Positions 48,101 to 57,100 of a stretch of DNA of 64,000 nt are shown one piece after another. Location: the NCBI RefSeq assembly GCF_029962835.1, contig NC_080591.1, positions 43,779,501-43,843,500 on the forward strand. The letters are read 5' to 3'. Under the pieces are notes generated by a model. That model saw nothing but the letters and a program-made list of their open reading frames with translations, was not told the origin of the DNA and ran no database searches. The position numbers and the translations under genes are program-made. How positions within the stretch are numbered: position 1 is the stretch's first letter; the number at the start of each line of letters is the position of its first letter. This DNA comes from Magnolia sinica (Eukaryota; Streptophyta; Magnoliopsida; Magnoliales; Magnoliaceae).

Positions 48101-51100
48101 CGATTTAGGTTAGGAGGTAGGCTCAGGTACGGACAGCCAAAATCATCAAATTAATTTCAATCTCAACCTCTCTCCCCAACCCGACCTAATTTTGAACGGT
48201 GCATCGTCCCCGTCCTTGCAGCATTGGTAGAAAAATTGATTCTCCGCTCGATCAGAAATAGGATGTCTCCAATGCATCATAAGCTAATAAGGGGCAATGT
48301 ACAGGAAGAAGACACTACCGAAGCTGAATTCAAAAATTCTTCATGGAACTCAGACGGCCCCGAATCACAGACTTCTATGCTCTCCTCCTCGCTCTCTGTT
48401 AAGGATGCCTTATCAGATTAGGGTCCAATCTCCCTTTTCCAAGACGGAATTGGGGAAGACATTCTGGAAGCTGAACCGTTACAAATTCGCACAGGTACGT
48501 TGCCAGAGGAGGAGGGAGCCTTAGAAAAGAAGATGAATGAGAACGGGGGAAGAGCAAAACTCATTGATACTATTCATAAGAAAAAATGGGTGAGGGATGC
48601 AATCAGTCATGTGGGAAGGGCTGTAGGCCAATCATTCGGGGACTGTCCGGAAGATTTTATTGCCCTGTTCCACTGTGTGGAAACTCGAGGGAGACCAATT
48701 TCAGAGCACAGGTCTCCTAGAAGACGTCTTTCCAAGTCTTGCAGCAATAGGGAACTGTGGCGGCTTTCTGAGAGATCAGGATTCAATGACAATAAAGAGT
48801 TGGGTGGAGATTTCAAGCTTCTCGGGGCAGTGCAGTGATTACATGAAGATCTTCTCATGGAACGTGAAGGGAGTGGGTTCAAAGCAGAAGAGAAGGCTAA
48901 TAAAGGAGTCATGTGGGAGGAGGAACCCTGATGTTATTTGTTTCCAGGAGACCAAGATTCAGCATTTTGATGATCGGTTTGGAAAGCTGCTGACGCTAAC
49001 TGGGTGTCTCTGGATGCGGTTGGATCTGCGGGCGGCATGCTCATGGCGTGGAAATCAGCTCAATGGACTCTGGAAGATAGTTGGACTGGAAAATTCTTGG
49101 TGTCGATCATTCTTCAAGATAAATCATTGTCCTTTCGCTGCCTCATCTCCTCGGTTTATGGTCCTTCCCAGGATGCTCGTCGGCAAGATTTTTGGGATGA
49201 ATTAAGCAGGTCCAGCCGGAGATTTGTGGGTCCGTGCTATTTTGTTGGAAATTTCAACGTCATCAGATACGCAAAGGAAAAATCCCACGGGTGAAAGATC
49301 TCTCCCTCGATGCGCGCTTTTTCCTCTTGGATCAACAATCAAGAACTGCTGGATCTCCCCCTTCTTGGTGCCAGATTCACATGGGCAAACAAAAGAGCTG
49401 ATCCAATCTATTCCAGGCTGGATAGAATTCTAATATCTCCTGAATGGCTGGAAGTTTTCCCTTTGGTGTCTCAGACAGCCCTCCCAAGAACAACCTCGGA
49501 CCATTGCCCTGTGTTACTTGCGGCTGAGGACCAAAAGTAGGGCCCAAAACCGTTTGGATTTGAGATCTCTTAGACTAAAATAAAAGGATTTTCACAGTTG
49601 GTTGCTGACTGGTGGGACAAATTCACAGTAGAAGGTTATGCTGGGTATAGATTATGCTGCAAGATGAGGAAGATGAAAGATAAAATCAAGGAATGGAAGC
49701 AGTCTGAGTTTCGCAATAGGGATCTGGAATCGGAATCGTTACTGGAAGATTTACAAGCCCTCGATGCTGAAGTTGAAGCGGGAATTAGGCCATCAGATTT
49801 CTTGTCTAAACGCATACAGATTATTCAGGCTCTATCTGCCAGAGCTCTTGAAAAAGAAGTAGATTGGAAGCAGAGATCCCAGGTCAGATGGATAAAGGAG
49901 GGGGATAGCAATACGAAATACTTCCATGCTATTGCTAATATGAATGCCAGGAGGAATAGAATTAACAGTATTGTGGTTGACGGCAGTCGGATTGAAGATG
50001 GTTCAAATTGCTGAAGAGGCAATCCGCCATTTTAAAGCTCAGTTCCAAGGAGAGTGTTGGGGCAGACCAAGACTAGATAATCTTCAAATGCCCAGTCTAT
50101 CCAATGATGAATCCAGCAGTCTGGAAATGCCTTTCAATGTGGAGTGTTGTGGTCTCACTTGGAGGGGAAAAGGGCCCAGGCCCCGATGGTTTCCCCATTT
50201 CTTTCTTTCAAAGCTACTGGAATGTCATCAAGGGAGACCTGATGGATTTTTTTTGTGGAATTCCATGATAGACGCAGATTGTCGAAGGGTCTGGGGGCAT
50301 CTTTTATTATGCTCATTCCAAAAGCTTCAGGTGCAACCACGCTTAAGGATTTCAAACTCATCAATCTGCTTGGTGGTCCATACAAGATTCTGGCCAAAGT
50401 GTTAGCAACTCGTTTGAATACAGTTATAGGAAAGATCATCTCTAGTAACCAGAGCGCGTTTATCCCAAGAAGGCAAATTGTAGATTGTGCACTCATTGCA
50501 AATGAATGTTTGGACTCTACTCACAAATCCGGCTTCAAGTCTTTAATTTGCAAGTTAGATATTGAGAAGGCCTAAGACCACGTCGATTGGAATTTTCTGC
50601 AGTACATGCTTAGGAGGATGGGTTTCGGTAATAAATGGAGACAGTGGATGAGGGAGTGTATTAGTTTAGCTCACTTTTCGATCCTTCTAAACAAGTTCCT
50701 CAAAGGTTTCTTTAAAAGTTCAAGAGGGTTGCGCTAGGGTGATCCTTTGTCCCCTTCTTTGTTCCTCATTGTTGGTGAGGCCCTATCTAGAATGTTGCAA
50801 AAAGGAGAAGAGGAAGGTCTCTTTAATGGAGTTAGAGTGAGAGGAATGCCCACCACAATTTCCCACATTCAATATGCGGATGATGCCCTCATTTTCTACG
50901 AGGCAGCTCCAGTTTGGTGGACAACCTACACTCCGCTATCCGTTGCTTTGAGGTGGTGTCGGGGGCTGAAAGTGAATCTGGCCAAGTCAAAGTTGTTTGG
51001 CATCAATGTGGAGGACAAGGAGCTATTGGATTTTGCTCATAATATTGGTTGTTCAGCGGCCTCGCTCCCTTCATCCTTTGTTCGTCTTCCGTTATGTATT

Positions 51101-54100
51101 GGAGTGCCCCCAAAAGTTTCGGGGGACAAGGTGATTAATCGTGTCGAAACCTATCTTGCTAAATGGAAATGTCGCTATCTCTCGAGAGGTGGTCGGCTTA
51201 CTCTCATAAAGGCGGCCCTATCAAATCTGCCCGTGCACCTCATGTCCCTTTTCAGATGCCCGGTTAGTGTTTTGAAGATGATTGATAAGCTGAGATGTGA
51301 GTTCTTTTGGAATGGCAAGACAAACAAGAAAATTCCATCAAGTGGAAGCAGATGTGCTGCAGCTTTCAAGAAGGGGGTGTAAGCATAAAGGATCTCAAGG
51401 TTATGAATGGTGCTCTCCTGGGAAAGTGGATCTGGAGACTTGGGACTGAAAATGACAGCCTCTAGAATAAGGTGATCAAATATAAATAAGGTACTTCTAT
51501 GGGGGGCTGGTGGTCTAAGCCCTCTTCTAACTACAGGGCCTCTGCCCTTTGGAGGGGAATTCTGGCCATGCAAAATCAGGTGCTTAAGGGGGTTGTTTTT
51601 TACCAAGGTAAGGGTGATCGTATTCGATTCTGGGAAGACACCTGGCTGGGTGACATTCCTCTGAAAGAAGCATTCCCAAACATTTTCCAACTTGCCCCAA
51701 ACAAAGATATAATGATAAACAGGTGCATTTATGTTTCTGGTGGCGATATACTCTGGAATGTGGATCATAGAAGATATCTTCATGACTGGGAGGCCTCCGA
51801 GTACGTCGAACTTCTTCACAGACTGCATAGCATCAAGCTGGACCCTCAATCTGTTGATCGCATTAACTGGCGATGGGACAAATCTGGCGCATTTACAGTT
51901 AAGTCGTTCTATCAGAAGATGGCCACTCCCCTTGCCACCAATCCCCACCCGTTTTCCCTCATCTGGAAATGTGGGGCTCCCCCAAAAATTCTGGTTTTCG
52001 GCTGGCTAGTGGGGCAAAAGAAAATTCTTACAATCGATAATTTGAAGAAAAGGGGGATGCCGATTGTAAACGTTTGTTTATGCTTGCATGAAGGAAGAGG
52101 AATCGATTGATCACCTCCTCCTCCACTGCCCGTTCATAGCTACGATATGGTCTGAATTTGTGCAGTGTTTTAGGCTAAGCTGGTGCAATCCAGGCTCGGT
52201 CAATCTCCTTCTCTACGCGTGGCATGGTGTCAATTTGGGCAAGTTATTGAAGCGGATGTGGAGAATATCGATTTTAGCAATCTAGTGGGTTGTTTGGATA
52301 GAGAGAAACAACAGATGTTTTGATAACATTTCTAATCCTATGCACAGTATAATTTCCAATGCTAAATGCATGCTTGTAGAATGGGCAGTAATTGATGTTA
52401 GGTTTAAGGAGTCAGCAGACTGCCGTTTTTTATTTTGCTTTTGGTTCTCCTTTCCCCTTTGTTTTATCCTTTTCCTTTTAATGAAATTTTAGTGATCTTT
52501 CAAAAAAAAAAAAGAGGTCTCTCAAATCAGGAATTGGCAGAATTCCTTGCCCTCCCAGACAAGATCCGATTTGTTTCTCCAACAGGTGGCAAAGACCAAA
52601 TGGTTTGGACCGTTCATAGATCTAGTCGGTTTTCAGTGAGCTCCTTCTACAAGCATCTTTGCCCTTCACCGTCCGAAGAGAACGGGAGTTACGCGTTTCA
52701 TTTTTGGTTCTATGCTATTCCCCCCAAGGTAGAGCGGCCTTTACTTGGTTGGTGGGAAGGAAAAGAGTCTAGACAATACACAATCTACAGAAGCAGTCAT
52801 TCCGAACAGATGTTATCTATGTCAACAAGCTAAGGAAACAATTGATCATCTTTTCATTTCCTTCCCTTTCACCATCAACCTTTGGTCGTATGTCATTTCC
52901 TCTTTCACCCCTTCATGGCCTATGCCCGATAATGTGAAGGACTCATCGTGGGGTTGGCATAGAGAAGGTTCGTTCATTAAGAACAAGGTTCGTTGGCACA
53001 TATCCCTTCTAGCAGTTTGGTGGGCTATGTGGGTTGAGAGGAACAAGCGCTATTTTAAAGATTCCTATTCTTCTGTCCATAGAGTTTTAGACATGTTTCA
53101 ACTCTCGTGTTGGAGTGGGCCTCTCTAGTCAAATTGTTTTCACTGTTAGCCCCTTTTCTTTTTTTCTTTCACTCTCCTTGTATTCTTTTCTTGCTGATTT
53201 TCGGTGAGCCTTTAATAAAATTTCATTATCCTTCAAAAAAAAATCTTTTTTTTTGTCAATTACTTCTTTATTATTTCCTTTTTTTAAACAATAATATTGA
53301 CTTCATGATGTTCCAGTTTTTGGATTTATTTGCTAATATGCTTTTTTTAATTTTTTTGTTATTTTGTTAATTATTATACTCTTGTATTTTTATTAATTTA
53401 TTTCATAATATAAACCATTTTTTACAAGCCCAGTCAACCCACCAATCCTTGGGTCAACCTGGACCCGATGACCGATTGAGTCCCAAGTTGAATCCTAGTT
53501 GGCAAACCATGTATCAAACCATTTAAGACCCATCTTTGAATGATCCAAGCACCAAGCATGTATCATCCCCCTTTTTTTAACAAGTGGATTGAAACATTAT
53601 CGAGAAAAGGGGAAAGTGTAAAACACATGAATCTTTTTATGTAAAACAAATATTTAACAATGTATTGTACCATTCACCATCATCATCATCATCATCTAAT
53701 CCTTATCCAACTTAATTGGGTCAGCTACATAAATCATGTTCTATCATTCCACTCTATCAAGGGCCAAAACTTTAGTTAGACAATAGGTCATGAAGTCTTT
53801 TCTCACTACCTCCACCCAAATCCTTTTAGGCCTTCCTCTTGCCCTTTCAACTTATACCAACTCACTTCTAACCAGCACAGTCCTTGGCCTCCATTACACA
53901 TTACCGTTCTTTGGTAAAATTGTTGCCAGTTGGCTTGACCTAATGAAAGTCAACCAAATAGGTGCTAATCGAACACAAATCAAACACGATTTAGAGGATT
54001 AGTGCCCATTACATTGAAATAAAACATCTTCTCTACTCATAGTCAAGCAGGATAAAATAGGCCCTAATCAAACACAGACCAAGCACGATTTAGTGGAATA

Positions 54101-57100
54101 GGCCCCATTACATTCAAAACCAAAAAGAAGATGAAAAGCCAACATAAAAAGAATGATGGTTCACCGCTTCTTCGATTTTTCCCAAAATGGTCCTTCCACT
54201 TCGATCCATCGCGATTCTCACTCAAATATTGCATTTTGGCCCCCACAATACGCCTATTCAAGTCTATAATGAATTTCTAGGCTTCCTCCATGATTAAAAT
54301 TCATAAAGTAGGAAAAAAAAAAAAAAAAAAGGAAATCCTGGAAAGATTTTCAAGAAGCTTTTATAGACATATCAGAGCCAATACTGTCTTTTTTAAGGAT
54401 AGCCAATTTCCACCTGTATCACATATAAGGAGACCCGATGCAGTTACAAAACAGCCGTATCATGAAATTGCATATTAGAAATTAGGATGGGTGATACAAT
54501 TAGAAATATGGTTGATATGGGTGTAAACCCTTTTTTTAGATGGCCCAACTGAGAGCCAACGACTCCAGAGTCCGGACTTGCTGATATTTTAACAACTGAA
54601 GTTCAAATTACCCTTTCTTGGAGTCATTTGTGAGCCCACTTCTGGTGGAACACAAGTCCCCAAGTGCAATTGCTTGGGACTGCAAAAGGAAAGTACTCCA
54701 GGGAAATGTGCTTTCATCATCAATTAAATGTGTTAAAGCTTCTATTTTTAGTTTCATTTATGCAAGTGTCAAGAGAGGCCAGGTCAGCTCATCGGCCAAA
54801 ATATTAGTTAAGAAGGGCACCTAAAGACCTAGCCTTATGTATTGGAAACCAATACCCATTACCTTAATGGACAACTAATGTACTTCTCTAACAATTTATT
54901 TTGCCAGTCAAAAGAAGGATGCTTTTGGAATTTCACTGAAAAGTTAGGGGTACATGCATTTGTAACAACAAAAAGAAAGAAATAGAACAGAAAAGGAGAG
55001 GCTGCTTTCGGAATCTCATCATAAAGTAGGGTAGATTTTGTCATTACCTGCAAATTTTGTATCCTTCGAAGTTGCTTAGACTAGAGACAACCTGCTCTCT
55101 CTAATCAGCTTTACTGAATACAACTTGTAAGTATTTTAGTAGGGTAAAAAGACTCCATTGTCATCTTAGACTTTCTCCCAGCAATTTGGAGTCAGAGAGG
55201 CATATAAAATACATCAGGAATACGGCTCAACTGTTAAATAGTTCAGCCACCTCCAAGTGGTTTGCAAACCCACTTTTCAAACCTAAGCACATGCCATGGC
55301 GTGCAACATGAGAGGTATTGAACAGCACGTGGATAAGGCATTCATTAGCTAAAATGATGTATAATATCACTTGTTCCAAGGATTTCAGCATGCATCCTAT
55401 AACATGTTCAGGAACAAGTACACAGTGATATCACTAAATGTCATGATCAATCCACATCTAATAAATAGCAGCTTCACAATTGAGAACTCTGCCCAGTAGC
55501 AATTGCATCAGCAGGTCGCCAGCACTCATAACATGAGGGCTGATGTCAGGTGGGCAGCCAGTCATTAAACTATTGCCAAGCTACACGAGATTTTCTGTAC
55601 CAGCCATCAATAGCTGGGACAAGCCTGTGATGGAGGATGGAGATGGCGATGGTTGTGTTCAGCTTCATAGTCGGAATATATGTAATATTCAAGACTATTG
55701 TAGAGCTGAAATTAGTTAACTTAAAGAGGCCAGCCCACTATGCATTTGACACCCCACTATCTTGCAACGCAGTCGAGTAGCACAGCACAGATTTGTATGG
55801 CATATTCAAACAAAGAAACACTGGGATCCAAATCAATGAGAACTTTAATATACAGTTGCATCTTATCAGATATCATAGATCTTTTCCAGGGAAAACAAAG
55901 TTTCAATAGACCAAGTTACGATTATTGAATAAGTCACATTAATGGCAACCCAGAGAAACAACAGTGTATGACAGCAGCTTGAAAAAAAAAAAAAATCAGT
56001 GACATCTGTAGAATCAACAGGAACATAAAATTGAGATTTACCCTGTCGAGGAAACATCCAGCTGCTTCTTAGATAATGTTATTGTGATCATTGATACATG
56101 ACGAGTAGTTTCCAGACTGCAACATATGAAACAGATGACAAAATATTTGTACTGATAACATAGCATGTACTGAAAAAATTACATAGAACCAAAGGATCAT
56201 AGTAGAACTTACGGAAGAAGGCCCTCTTCCAATGGCTCCCACGTGTCAGTTATATCAGTAGATCCAATTAATGTGTTTTGATGGAGACCTACAATCCTTC
56301 TCTGAAAATGAAATGCATTTTATTTGTGCATAGAGAAGAATAATTTTGAGAGAGATGTCACAAAATCACGCTAATATAGAGATTAAGCACTTGATAGAAC
56401 AAAATGAGTAAAAAGTTTCCAGGGATAGCAGTGTTTTGAGTATTGTTATAGTATCAGCCGATATGGATGTATCGTACCCATATCAGCCTAGTACGATACG
56501 CGACACAGGTCTGTATCGGCACATTCTGAAAAAAATTTGGACCGTATCAGCACCAATAGTCATACACTCAAGTAACTACAATCAGCTCCCATTTTCCACA
56601 TTTTCACCTTTTTTTCTTCTCCTTTCGAATTTCTACAAGTCAGGGATTGTTCAGGCTTAAAGACAAGCTTTTTTGCCTCAAATCAAAGGACCAAATGTTG
56701 GGTACTTGATTTGAGATATTTTTAAATAAAAAAAGGGTTAAATTGTCTTCTTTTTTATGTTTATTCTTGTTGGAATTATATTGAATCAACATGATAACCC
56801 CAAACTGATCAAATCATGCTTCATTCGATTTAGGGATTTTTGCCCTTTTTTTTATTTTTCATAAATTACGGTGGTATTTTTTCAAATTTTCAGAAAATCT
56901 TTATTGTCACTTTTTTACACTAATTGTTGTAATGATGCATGAAGAGTGTTTTGATACTATAGATCTACAAATTTTGCAGTTCCTTTTTTTTAAAAACATT
57001 TTTATGACTTTTTTTTTTGTATTTTCGGGCCATTTTTTCGGCATTTACTGAAAAAAAAAATTCCAAAATAAGTTTAGGAAAATCAATTGAATGTTAGATC

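Larger units (their letters stand above)
45969..52511 (+). mobile_element. LINE B: near full-length L1-like element nested in LINE A
   Basis: It is bounded by the 15-bp duplication AAGAGGTCTCTCAAA (45954-45968 and 52512-52526) and ends in poly-A (52502 on). In order it has an odd 5' segment that is itself a piece of LINE ORF2 C-terminus, a 42-bp tandem leader repeat, ORF1 with an RRM-like domain, a long spacer, ORF2 with endonuclease, reverse transcriptase and zinc-binding C-terminus, and a 3' end. It is 6.5 kb in total. Many stops and frameshifts mark it as inactive. It runs opposite to the Alba gene in whose intron it lies. Confidence 0.88.
45440..53243 (+). mobile_element. LINE A: 5'-truncated L1-like element, split by LINE B
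   Basis: The left part (45440-45968) encodes the post-RT region of ORF2: [44 protein letters not shown]. It is continued after LINE B at 52527-53130: [33 protein letters not shown], the Cys/His-rich [22 protein letters not shown] segment and [14 protein letters not shown] 3' tail with 'gagcctttaataaaatttca' ends in poly-A at 53235-53243. The reading text joins well when the insert is removed. Frame changes exist, so it is dead. Confidence 0.85.
33180..56041 (-). other. 22.9-kb intron of the Alba gene packed with transposons
   Basis: The donor is 56041-56040 (gt, 'gtaaatct') and the acceptor AG is at 33181-33180. The interval holds, from left, a possible MITE near 35.1 kb, a foldback repeat split by a Ty1/copia relic, ATCC-type microsatellites, a 1.2-kb inverted-repeat element, a minus-strand LINE, a nested pair of plus-strand LINEs and an RTE scrap. 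The copia and the nested LINE pair run opposite to the gene. Between the elements, 33.2-35.0, 44.4-45.4 and 54.1-56.0 kb show no recognisable gene. Confidence 0.85.

Noticed and set aside
51175..51948. 257-residue minus-strand ORF, the longest on that strand
   Set aside because: It is a shadow of the LINE B ORF2 C-terminus on the plus strand, where [10 protein letters not shown] and the FTVKSFYQK region are present.
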